In this document: positions 38,111-46,248 of the stretch, piece by piece
How the letters are laid out: the number at the start of each line of letters is the position of its first letter
Numbering within the stretch: position 1 is the stretch's first letter
DNA from: Denitratisoma sp.
GTDB taxonomy: Bacteria; Pseudomonadota; Gammaproteobacteria; Burkholderiales; Rhodocyclaceae
NCBI GenBank assembly: GCA_032027165.1
Contig: JAVSMO010000001.1
Coordinates: 2,419,919-2,483,918 of the forward strand
DNA length: 64,000 nucleotides
Direction: 5' to 3'
Made by a program: the position numbers and the translations under genes
Notes under the pieces: generated by a model
What the model saw: the letters and a program-made list of their open reading frames with translations, nothing else
Databases searched by the model: none
Told to the model about the DNA's origin: nothing

Positions 38111-38233
38111 ACAGCTGTAGCTCGCAGGCAAGAAAATCGCTTAAAGGGCCATAAACCAGTCGAAATGCGCTGCTTATACGTTCTTATTCTTCTACAGCGT
38201 AGAATCGTTCATCCCCTTCTGAATCGAGAGAAA

Positions 38234-38830
38234 ATGGCTGCTCCGCTCCCCTCTTCCGCCCTCGACAGCCTGTTCCTTCAGGCCCGCACCCACAATGCCT
38301 GGCAGGACAAGCCGGTCGACGACACCCTGTTGAAGCAGGTCTGGGACATCTCCCGCATGGGGCCAACCTCGGCTAACTGCAGCCCGATGCGGGTTGTGTT
38401 CGTTAAATCCCCTGAAGCCAAAGCCAGGTTGCAACCGGCGCTAATGGAAGGCAACCGGGCGAAGACAATGGCAGCCCCAGTGACGGCCATCTTCGGCAAC
38501 GACAGCCGGTTCTACGATCTGCTGCCCAAGCTGTTTCCGCATACCGACGCCCGCGCCTGGTTCGTCGGTCCCGGCAAGGAAACCATCGCCACCACCACCG
38601 CGTTCCGCAACGGCACGCTGCAGGCCGCCTACTTCATGCTCGCCGCCCGGGCGCTCGGGCTCGACTGCGGCCCCATGTCCGGCTTTGACAACGCAATCGT
38701 CGACCGCGAGTTCTTCCCGGACGGCCGGACCAAGTCGAACTTCATCTGCAGTCTAGGCTATGGCGATCCCACCGCCCTATTCCCGCGCAGCCCGAGGCTG
38801 GAATTCCATGAAGCATGCAGCATTGCGTAA
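38234..38830 (+). CDS. rutE: RutE-like malonic semialdehyde reductase (nitroreductase family)
   Basis: Flavin-dependent reductase of the nitroreductase fold; in uracil breakdown RutE turns malonic semialdehyde into 3-hydroxypropionate. It has 198 residues (196 in E. coli) and shares the family stretches RMGPTSANCSPMRVVFV, NRAKTMAAPVTAIFGNDSRF and LGLDCGPMSGFD. The ATG at 38234 with a GAGAG site is used; the longer upstream open frame starts with a hydrophobic stretch absent from the family. No other rut gene is nearby, so the in vivo substrate could be another aldehyde or a nitro compound. Confidence 0.87.
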   Translation: MAAPLPSSALDSLFLQARTHNAWQDKPVDDTLLKQVWDISRMGPTSANCSPMRVVFVKSPEAKARLQPALMEGNRAKTMAAPVTAIFGNDSRFYDLLPKLFPHTDARAWFVGPGKETIATTTAFRNGTLQAAYFMLAARALGLDCGPMSGFDNAIVDREFFPDGRTKSNFICSLGYGDPTALFPRSPRLEFHEACSIA

Positions 38831-38846
38831 GAGTGAGGACTCATTC

Positions 38847-40244
38847 ATGAATCACCCTTACCCACCCCATCCTCCTCTTCCGGCGGCCCTGGCCGAGGCC
38901 TTGTCGCAACGGTTCGACCAGCGGTTCTCGATCAGCCAGGCTGTGCGCGACCAGCATGGGCGTGACGAATCCGTGCATCCGACGGCGGCGCCGGACGCGG
39001 TGGTCTTTGCAGAATCCACCGAGGAGGTCGCAGACGCAGTCCGCCTGTGCCGCGAACACCGGGTACCAATCATCCCCTTCGGGGCCGGCAGTTCGGTGGA
39101 AGGCCACTTCCTCGCCATCCGAGGCGGCGTCAGCATCGACCTGACGCGTATGAACCGGGTCGTCGCCATCCATGCCGAGGACCTCGACGCCTCCGTCCAG
39201 CCCGGCGTCACCCGCAAGCAGTTGAACGCCGAGTTGCACGACACCGGCCTGTTCTTTCCCATCGACCCCGGCGCAGACGCTTCCTTGGGCGGCATGGCCG
39301 CCACGCGCGCCTCCGGCACCAATGCCGTGCGCTACGGCACCATGCGCGAGAACGTGCTCGGCATGACGGTGGTGCTGGCCGACGGCCGCATCATCCGTAC
39401 CGGCGGACGGGCGAAGAAATCCTCCGCCGGCTACGACCTGACGCGCCTGTTCATCGGCTCGGAGGGTACGCTAGGCATCATCACCGAACTGACCGTGAAG
39501 CTGTACCCCGTGCCGGAGGCGATTTCCAGTGCGGTCTGCGCTTTCCCGAGCGTCGATGCCGCCGTCGACACGGTGATCCAGACGATCCAGCTCGGCGTGC
39601 CGGTGGCGCGCATCGAGTTGCTCGACGCCCTCACCATCTCCGCCGTGAACCGCTACAGCAAGACCGACTTGAAGGAAGCGCCGATGCTGTTCTTCGAGTT
39701 CCACGGTTCCCCCACCGGCGTCGAGGAGCAGGCAACCCTGGTGCAGGAACTCGCCGCCAGCCATGGTGGCATGAATTTCGAATGGGCCACCCGCCCGGAG
39801 GATCGCACCCGACTCTGGCAAGCCCGCCACGACGCCTACTTCGCCTGCCTGCAGCTGAAGCCCGGCTCGCGCGCCTTCCCCACCGACGTCTGCGTGCCGA
39901 TCTCGCGCCTGGCCGAATGCATCCGCGCCACCAACGAGGACATCGCCCGCAGTTCGATCCCCATCCCCCTCTTCGGCCATGTCGGCGACGGCAACTTCCA
40001 TCTAGTCGTGCTCATCGATCCGGCCGACCCGCAGGAGGTGGCGGAGGCCGAGAAAATCAACCATGCGGTCGTCAAGCGTGCGCTGGCCATGGAAGGCACC
40101 TGCACGGGCGAGCACGGCGTCGGCATCGGCAAGCAGAAATTCCTCGTGGCGGAACACGGCGAGGGTGCGGTCGACGTCATGCGCGCACTGAAGCATGCCC
40201 TCGATCCGGAAAACCTGCTCAACCCGGGCAAGATCCTCCCCTAG
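38847..40244 (+). CDS. FAD-linked D-lactate dehydrogenase / GlcD-type oxidase
   Basis: Oxidises D-lactate (or a related 2-hydroxy acid) and passes electrons to cytochrome or quinone. It has 465 residues. The FAD-binding PCMH domain shows PIIPFGAGSSVEGHFLAIRG and PGADASLGGMAATRASG; the C-terminal domain ends with TGEHGVGIGKQKFL and LDPENLLNPGKILP. The start MNHPYPPHPP is chosen for its GAGTGAGGAC site; an in-frame ATG 90 bases upstream would overlap rutE. GlcD is similar, but no glcE or glcF follows. Sits 16 bases after rutE. Confidence 0.88.
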   Translation: MNHPYPPHPPLPAALAEALSQRFDQRFSISQAVRDQHGRDESVHPTAAPDAVVFAESTEEVADAVRLCREHRVPIIPFGAGSSVEGHFLAIRGGVSIDLTRMNRVVAIHAEDLDASVQPGVTRKQLNAELHDTGLFFPIDPGADASLGGMAATRASGTNAVRYGTMRENVLGMTVVLADGRIIRTGGRAKKSSAGYDLTRLFIGSEGTLGIITELTVKLYPVPEAISSAVCAFPSVDAAVDTVIQTIQLGVPVARIELLDALTISAVNRYSKTDLKEAPMLFFEFHGSPTGVEEQATLVQELAASHGGMNFEWATRPEDRTRLWQARHDAYFACLQLKPGSRAFPTDVCVPISRLAECIRATNEDIARSSIPIPLFGHVGDGNFHLVVLIDPADPQEVAEAEKINHAVVKRALAMEGTCTGEHGVGIGKQKFLVAEHGEGAVDVMRALKHALDPENLLNPGKILP

Positions 40245-40292
40245 CAGAGCATCACTGCGTGTAGAATTTCGCCGCGGCGGAGTCCACAAGAT

Positions 40293-40308
40293 CTCCGACC
40301 GGTCGGAG
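40293..40308. promoter_or_regulatory. Perfect 16-bp palindrome upstream of the indolepyruvate oxidoreductase
   Basis: CTCCGACCGGTCGGAG reads the same on both strands, and it lies 52 bases before the oxidoreductase start and 26 bases after a TAGAAT -10-like box (40262-40267). Size, symmetry and place suit an operator for a dimeric repressor such as a TetR-family protein; the regulator is not in the window. Confidence 0.5.
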
Positions 40309-40360
40309 CCACACAAACGGCCCCACGTCAAAAACACGATTTTTGCGGAGGAGACATCCC

Positions 40361-43300
40361 ATGGCGGAGACCGCCACCCCGGTTCGTTCAGAGCCGACAA
40401 GCGACACCACGCTCGACACCAAGTACACCCTGGAATCCGGCCGCGTATATCTCACCGGCACCCAGGCGCTCGCCCGCCTGCCGATGATGCAACGCGAACG
40501 CGATCGCGCCGCAGGCCTGAACACTGCCGGCTTCATCTCCGGCTATCGCGGCTCGCCGCTGGGCGGCCTCGACCAGACGCTGTGGCGCGCGAGGAAGCAC
40601 CTCGACGCCCACCACATCCGGTTCCGGCCGGGCGTCAATGAAGACCTCGCCGCGACGGCCATCTGGGGCACGCAGCAGGTCAACCTCTTCCCCGGCGCGA
40701 AATACGACGGGGTATTCTCGATGTGGTACGGCAAGGGGCCGGGCGTCGACCGCTGCGGCGACGTCTTCCGCCATGCCAACGCCGCCGGCACGTCGCAGTT
40801 CGGCGGCGTGCTGGCAGTGGCCGGCGACGACCACGCCGCGCGCTCGTCCACCGTGGCGCACCAGACCGAGCACATCTTCAAGGCGGTCATGATGCCGGTG
40901 CTGGCGCCCTCCGGCGTGCAGGACTACCTCGACCTCGGTCTGCACGGCTGGGCGATGTCGCGCTACTCGGGCTGCTGGGTGGCGTTCAAGGCGGTGGCCG
41001 ACACCATCGAGTCCTCCGCCTCGGTGTACGTCGACCCGCACCGGGTCGGCATCGCGCTGCCGGACTACCCGCTGCCGCCGGGCGGCCTCAACATCCGCTG
41101 GCCCGACGACCGCCTGGTGCAGGAAGAGCGCCTGCTGCACCACAAGCTCTACGCCGCGCTGGCCTACGCCCGTACGAACAAACTGAACCAGATCGTTATC
41201 GACAGCCCGAACCCGCGCCTGGGGATCATCACCTGCGGCAAGTCCTACCTCGACGTGCGCCAGGCCTTCGACGACCTCGGCATCGACGACCGGCTCGCCG
41301 CCGAGATCGGCATCCGCCTCTACAAGGTCGGCATGGTGTGGCCGCTCGAGTCCGAGGGCGTGCGACATTTCGCCGAGGGGCTGGAGGAGATCCTTGTCGT
41401 TGAGGAGAAGCGCCAATTGCTCGAGTACCAGCTCAAGGAGGAGCTCTACAACTGGCGCGAGGACGTGCGCCCGCGCGTCATCGGCAAGTTCGACGAAAAG
41501 GGCGAGTGGGCGCAGCCCCACGCCGAATGGCTGCTGCCGGCCTGCGGCGAACTGACGCCGGCGATGATCGCCCGCGTCATCGCCGCGCGCATCGGTCGCT
41601 ACGTCACCTCGGAGCGCATCCAGGCGCGCCTGGCCTTCCTCGAAGCCAAGGAACAGGCGCTGGCGAAGACCGCCGTCGCCACGCAGCGCATCCCGCATTT
41701 CTGCTCGGGCTGCCCGCACAACACCTCGACGCGCGTGCCCGAGGGCAGTCGCGCGCTGGCCGGCATCGGCTGCCACTTCATGGCGACCTGGATGAACCGC
41801 TCCACCGCCACCTTCTCGCACATGGGCGGCGAGGGCGCCGCCTGGGTCGGCCAGGCGCCGTTCACCGAGACGCGCCATGTCTTCGCCAACCTCGGCGACG
41901 GCACCTATTTCCATTCCGGCCTGCTGGCGATCCGCCAGGCAGTGGCGGCTGGGCATCCGATCACCTACAAGATCCTCTACAACGACGCCGTCGCCATGAC
42001 CGGCGGCCAGCCGGTGGACGGCAGCCTCAGCGTGCCGCAGATGGCGCACCAGCTCGCGGCCGAGGGCGTGAAACGCATCGTCGTCGTCACCGACGGCACC
42101 GAGCGCGCCTACACGGCGGCCGACCTGCCGCAGGGCGTGCCGATGCGCCACCGCGACGAGCTCGACCTCGTCCAGCGCGAGCTGAGGGAGTTTCCCGGAA
42201 TCTCGGCGCTGATCTACGACCAGACCTGCGCAGCGGAGAAACGCCGCCGCAGGAAGCGCGGCAAGTTCCCCGACCCGGCGCGGCGCGTCTTCATCAACGA
42301 GGCGGTGTGCGAGGGCTGCGGCGACTGTTCCGAGCAATCCAACTGCCTGTCGGTGGTGCCGGTGGACACCGAATTCGGCCGCAAGCGCGCCATCGACCAG
42401 TCCGCCTGCAACAAGGACTACACCTGCCTGAAGGGCTTCTGCCCCAGCTTCGTCACCGTAGAGGGCGGCCGCCTGAAGAAGGGCAAGGCCATTGCGGTCG
42501 ACGAGAGCGGCTTTGCCGCCCTGCCCGAGCCGCGCATCGCCGAAACGAAAGAGCCGTGGGGCATCCTCATCACCGGCGTCGGCGGCACCGGCGTCATCAC
42601 CCTCGGCGCCATGATCGGCATGGCGGCGCACCTCGACGGCAAGGGCGTCACCGCGCTCGACATGACGGGGCTGGCGCAGAAGTTCGGCGCCGTCTTCTCG
42701 CACGTGCGCATCGCCGAACGGCCGGAGGACATCCACGCCGTGCGCGTGGCGGCGGGCGAGGCCAACGCCGTGATCGGCGGAGACATCGTCGTCTCGGCCA
42801 ACCCCGAGGCGCTTGCGAAGATGAAGGCCGGCTTCACACGCACCGTCGTCAACTGCGCGGCGACGCCGACCGCCGAGTTCATCCGCAATCCCGACTGGCA
42901 GTTCCCGCTCGAGAAGATGCAACAAACCATCGTGGAAGCAGCCGGTGAGGGGCGCGCCGACTTCATCGACGCCAACGGCTTGGCCACCGCGCTGATGGGC
43001 GACGCCATCTTCGGCAACTTGTTCCTGCTCGGTCATGCCTGGCAGCAAGGCCTGGTGCCGGTCTCCCTCGCCTCCGTTCACAAGGCCATCGAGCTCAACG
43101 GCGTGGCAGTGGAAGCCAACCTCAAGGCCTTCCTCTGGGGCCGGCGCGCCGCCCATGACCGTGCCGCCGTAGAGCGTTTTGCCCGCCCGGCCGCGGTGGT
43201 CGAACTGCCGAGGGAGCAGAAGCTGGACGATCTCGTCGCCCGGCGCACCGCCTACCTCACCGACTACCAGGACGCTGGCTACGCCGGGCGCTACCGGGCG

Positions 43301-43873
43301 CTGGTCGACAAGGTGCGCGCAGCGGAAACGCCACTCGTCTCGACACGGCTCACCGAAGCGGTGGCGAAAAACTACTTCAAGCTGCTGGCGGTGAAGGACG
43401 AGTACGAAGTGGCGCGGCTGCATGCTGATCCGGCCTTTCACGCCAAAATCGCCGCCACCTTCGAGGGCGACTACACGCTCCACTTCCACCTGGCGCCGCC
43501 GTTGCTGGCTAAGGCGGATCCCGTCACGGGCCGGCCGCTGAAGCGCGCCTACGGGCCGTGGATGCTCGGAGTGTTCCGCTGGCTGGCGAAGCTGAAGTTC
43601 CTGCGCGGCGGCGCGCTCGACGTCTTCAGTAAGACGGTGGAACGCCGCCTGGAGCGGGAACTGATCGCCGAGTACGAACGGGACATCGCCACAGCGCTGG
43701 CCAGACTCGATGCATCAAACCTCGACGCCGCCGTCGCGCTGGCCGCCCTGCCCGAGCAGATCCGCGGCTTCGGCCACGTCAAGCTGCGCTCGGTGGAGGC
43801 CGCGCGGAATCAGCGCGAGGCGCTGCTGGCCTGGCTGAATGGAGCGGCGGCAACCACCGCCAAAGCAGCCTGA
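40361..43873 (+). CDS. Indolepyruvate:ferredoxin oxidoreductase, fused single chain
   Basis: Oxidatively decarboxylates arylpyruvates (indole-, phenyl- or 4-hydroxyphenylpyruvate) to aryl-acetyl-CoA with ferredoxin as acceptor. It has 1170 residues that fuse the units archaea keep apart. Residues about 30-470 hold the pyruvate-oxidoreductase domains; about 470-620 the thiamine-diphosphate domain (GCHFMATWMNRSTATFSHMG); about 650-690 two iron-sulfur clusters (CEGCGDC...C and CNKDYTCLKGFC); about 735-930 the gamma domain (GILITGVGGTGVITLGAMIG). A C-terminal domain follows. GGAGGAGACATCCC precedes ATG at 40361. It can feed phenylacetyl-CoA metabolism from aromatic amino acids. Confidence 0.93.
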   Translation: MAETATPVRSEPTSDTTLDTKYTLESGRVYLTGTQALARLPMMQRERDRAAGLNTAGFISGYRGSPLGGLDQTLWRARKHLDAHHIRFRPGVNEDLAATAIWGTQQVNLFPGAKYDGVFSMWYGKGPGVDRCGDVFRHANAAGTSQFGGVLAVAGDDHAARSSTVAHQTEHIFKAVMMPVLAPSGVQDYLDLGLHGWAMSRYSGCWVAFKAVADTIESSASVYVDPHRVGIALPDYPLPPGGLNIRWPDDRLVQEERLLHHKLYAALAYARTNKLNQIVIDSPNPRLGIITCGKSYLDVRQAFDDLGIDDRLAAEIGIRLYKVGMVWPLESEGVRHFAEGLEEILVVEEKRQLLEYQLKEELYNWREDVRPRVIGKFDEKGEWAQPHAEWLLPACGELTPAMIARVIAARIGRYVTSERIQARLAFLEAKEQALAKTAVATQRIPHFCSGCPHNTSTRVPEGSRALAGIGCHFMATWMNRSTATFSHMGGEGAAWVGQAPFTETRHVFANLGDGTYFHSGLLAIRQAVAAGHPITYKILYNDAVAMTGGQPVDGSLSVPQMAHQLAAEGVKRIVVVTDGTERAYTAADLPQGVPMRHRDELDLVQRELREFPGISALIYDQTCAAEKRRRRKRGKFPDPARRVFINEAVCEGCGDCSEQSNCLSVVPVDTEFGRKRAIDQSACNKDYTCLKGFCPSFVTVEGGRLKKGKAIAVDESGFAALPEPRIAETKEPWGILITGVGGTGVITLGAMIGMAAHLDGKGVTALDMTGLAQKFGAVFSHVRIAERPEDIHAVRVAAGEANAVIGGDIVVSANPEALAKMKAGFTRTVVNCAATPTAEFIRNPDWQFPLEKMQQTIVEAAGEGRADFIDANGLATALMGDAIFGNLFLLGHAWQQGLVPVSLASVHKAIELNGVAVEANLKAFLWGRRAAHDRAAVERFARPAAVVELPREQKLDDLVARRTAYLTDYQDAGYAGRYRALVDKVRAAETPLVSTRLTEAVAKNYFKLLAVKDEYEVARLHADPAFHAKIAATFEGDYTLHFHLAPPLLAKADPVTGRPLKRAYGPWMLGVFRWLAKLKFLRGGALDVFSKTVERRLERELIAEYERDIATALARLDASNLDAAVALAALPEQIRGFGHVKLRSVEAARNQREALLAWLNGAAATTAKAA

Positions 43874-43882
43874 GGAACAGGC

Positions 43883-44617
43883 TTGGCGACACTCAAGGCG
43901 CTAGCTGCACAACTGCTGGCCTGGCTGCTGGTCGCCGCGGGCTGCATCGCCCTCGGCCGGCCGCTCGCACCGTCGCTGTCTCTGGCCGCCCTCCAGGGCG
44001 CCCTCGCCGTGAGCATCGGTGTCCTGATGAAGTCGGAACGCTGGTGGATCGCCATCCATCTGGTCTTTTCGCCGGCGCTCGTCGCCGCGCTGCGGCTGGA
44101 TCTGCCACCGGCGTTCCCGCTCGCCGTGCTGGCGGGACTGACTTTTGTTTTCTGGACGACGTTTCGCGGCGAAGTGCCGCTGTTCCTCTCCAGCCGCGCC
44201 ACTGCCGACGCCCTGCTCGCCCTGTTGCCGCAGCACGCCGGCCTGCAGGTCGTCGACCTCGGCGCCGGTACAGGCGGACTGCTGCGGCGGCTGGCACAGG
44301 CGCGCCCGGATGCCCGCTTCACCGGCATCGAGCATGCGCCCCTGCCCTATCTTGCTGCCCGGCTGAACGCGCGCGGAATGGGAAACCTCGTCATCGAACG
44401 CAGCGACCTGTGGCGCCGCCCGCTCGCCGGTCAGGACGTTGTCTTCGCCTTTCTGTCGCCCCGGGTAATGCCGCGCCTGTGGGAGAAGGCCCGAGCCGAA
44501 ATGCGCCCAGGCACCCTGCTGGTCAGCAGCTGCTTTCCGGTCCCGGATACGCCCCCTGAGCAAGTGGTCGAGGTGGCTGACCGGCGCGGCACAAGGCTGT
44601 ACTGCTACAGGATGTAA
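43883..44617 (+). CDS. SAM-dependent methyltransferase-like protein with N-terminal membrane segments
   Basis: Unidentified methyltransferase, 244 residues. Three to four hydrophobic segments fill about residues 5-95 (LLAWLLVAAGCIALG, LAVLAGLTFVFWTTF), then a Rossmann-like class I domain begins with the SAM loop VVDLGAGTGGLLRRLAQ near residue 120. TTG at 43883 is the likely start, preceded by TGAGGAACAG; the first ATG would delete much of the membrane part. It begins 9 bases after the oxidoreductase stop. Substrate cannot be told. Confidence 0.65.
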   Translation: MATLKALAAQLLAWLLVAAGCIALGRPLAPSLSLAALQGALAVSIGVLMKSERWWIAIHLVFSPALVAALRLDLPPAFPLAVLAGLTFVFWTTFRGEVPLFLSSRATADALLALLPQHAGLQVVDLGAGTGGLLRRLAQARPDARFTGIEHAPLPYLAARLNARGMGNLVIERSDLWRRPLAGQDVVFAFLSPRVMPRLWEKARAEMRPGTLLVSSCFPVPDTPPEQVVEVADRRGTRLYCYRM

Positions 44618-44709
44618 CTTCCCTTCCGGAGAAAAGCTGGCAATTTTCCGCGCAATTCGCCATATTGGAATTCCATCCTCCGGGGAATAATTCGCGGCAA
44701 GGAGGCAAT

Positions 44710-45426
44710 ATGGCCGAAATCGTCTGCATCATCGGCAACAAGGGTGGCACCGGCAAGACCACGCTTTCGCACATGCTGTGCCAGGGCATGGGACTGCTCG
44801 GGCAGCGATCCGTCTGTGTGCTGACCGACACTCACCGCGAGCCGCTCAGCCCGGACGGGCGGCGCTACCTGGTCGCCGACGCGCGCACGCGCGAGGCGCT
44901 GGGCAAGGTGGTAGACAAGATCCGCACCCTGCAGGGCTGGCTCGGCGTCATCGACGGCGGCGGCAACCGCAGCGAGATGGACCGCAAGCTCTACGGCCTG
45001 GCCAATCTGGTGCTGCTGCCCTTCCGCGATTCGCACGAGGACATCCGCACCGTCATCCAGGACCTGGAAACCTTCCCGCGCGCCTGGGCGATTCCTTCGC
45101 AGTGGCCGACCAACCCATGGCAGCAGGAGGCGGCGGAAAAGACCATGCGCGAGCAGCTCGGCAAGTACGCCGACCGCCTCCTGCAGCCGATCAACACCCT
45201 CTCGGCGAGCAAGCTGCTGCTGCAAAAGAACATCCCCGACAAGCTGCCGACGCCGCTCGGCAACGCCTGCCGCGCGCTGGCCTACACGGTGCTGGACATG
45301 CTGGAGGTCGCCTGCGAAGCGCCCGAGGAGGAAAACGAAGACGAGGCGGCCGGGGAGAACATGAACGAGTCAGCGGCGCCCTCCGCCGCCGAGGCTTTCG
45401 ACAGCGCCAGCCCGACACGGCACTGA
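44710..45426 (+). CDS. Orphan ParA/MinD-like ATPase
   Basis: Cytoplasmic ATPase of the ParA/Soj fold; such proteins position chromosomes, plasmids or other cargo. It has 238 residues. The deviant Walker A, GNKGGTGKTT (residues 9-18), keeps the signature lysine. The GVIDGGGNRSE segment replaces the usual Walker A' aspartate motif. A strongly acidic tail, PEEENEDEAAGENMNES, lies near the end. GGAGG precedes the ATG at 44710. No parB or parS-like repeat is next to it. It lies in the same cluster as phaM (49662-50033), and granule positioning is a guess only. Confidence 0.78.
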   Translation: MAEIVCIIGNKGGTGKTTLSHMLCQGMGLLGQRSVCVLTDTHREPLSPDGRRYLVADARTREALGKVVDKIRTLQGWLGVIDGGGNRSEMDRKLYGLANLVLLPFRDSHEDIRTVIQDLETFPRAWAIPSQWPTNPWQQEAAEKTMREQLGKYADRLLQPINTLSASKLLLQKNIPDKLPTPLGNACRALAYTVLDMLEVACEAPEEENEDEAAGENMNESAAPSAAEAFDSASPTRH

Positions 45427-45432
45427 AGCGGA

Positions 45433-46083
45433 TTACAGCCTGCCGCGCTGGCGCTGGAGCTGGGCGATGGCTTCCGCGCGGCTGACGACGCCCATCTTGC
45501 GGAAAATCTTCGAGATGTGAACCTTCACCGTGCCCTCGGTCAGGCCGAGCAAGTCTCCGATCTCGCGATTCGACTTGCCTTCCCTCAGAAGCTCCATCAC
45601 ACGGCGCTGGCCTTCGGTCAGTCCGTAGCGGTCGGCCGGCGTGCGGCCGCGCCCGAGCCCGCTGCTGAGGGAGACCGACAGTTTGTCGTGCAGATGGGCA
45701 GGTAGATATATCTCGCCGGCCAGCACCCGCTTCAGCGCGTCCAGCAGCGTCTCGCCGTCGCCGGATTTGGTTACGTAGCCAGAGGCGCCCAGTCGCATGG
45801 CGCGGTTGACGGTATCGAGATCATCGAGTGCTGAGAGGATCACTACCGGAATGGCAGGAAAACGCTTGCGCAGGATGCCCAGAAGCGACAAACCGTTGGT
45901 GCCGGGCAGCATGAGGTCGAGCAGGACGAGATCGAACTCCTCCTCCGTTTCCAGCAGAAGCAGGGCGCTCTCGGCGTCCTGCGCCTCGTACTGGACGACA
46001 TTCGGACCGAGCTTGCGCAGGATCTGCAGCAGGCCCTCGCGGACCATGGCGTGATCGTCGATCACCAGCAGTCTTAGCAGCAC
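45433..46083 (-). CDS. NarL/FixJ-type response regulator
   Basis: DNA-binding response regulator of 216 residues. The receiver domain has acidic DD at 9-10, phospho-acceptor D56 (DLVLLDLMLPG) and K106 (VTKSGDG). The LuxR helix-turn-helix is at residues about 148-195 (GLTEGQRRVMELLREGKSNR). It is alone on the minus strand, between the ParA-like gene and a radical SAM gene. The hybrid kinase at 47840-49630 has the HDLRQPLH type H-box often found with NarL regulators, so it is the likely partner. Confidence 0.9.
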   Translation of the reverse strand: MLLRLLVIDDHAMVREGLLQILRKLGPNVVQYEAQDAESALLLLETEEEFDLVLLDLMLPGTNGLSLLGILRKRFPAIPVVILSALDDLDTVNRAMRLGASGYVTKSGDGETLLDALKRVLAGEIYLPAHLHDKLSVSLSSGLGRGRTPADRYGLTEGQRRVMELLREGKSNREIGDLLGLTEGTVKVHISKIFRKMGVVSRAEAIAQLQRQRGRL

Positions 46084-46248
46084 CCTTCCCCCCTCAAGGC
46101 GACGCGTTGTTCAAGGCGCCGCGCTGTTTATTGGTTTTATGCTGGGCCAAATGATACGGGAACGCTGCCCTTGCGCCAACTGATCCGAAAAGGGGCACAT
46201 TGACGGCCGCCCGCGTTATGCTGACCACAAAAAAAGGGGGGGTGGAAG

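Noticed and set aside
38165..38233. Upstream extension of the rutE-like gene that looks like a signal sequence
   Set aside because: The family starts at MAAPLPSS with a close ribosome-binding site; RutE proteins are cytoplasmic.
40388..43489. 1033-codon minus-strand frame opposite the oxidoreductase gene
   Set aside because: Very long but an antisense shadow; the plus-strand enzyme has full domains and cluster motifs.
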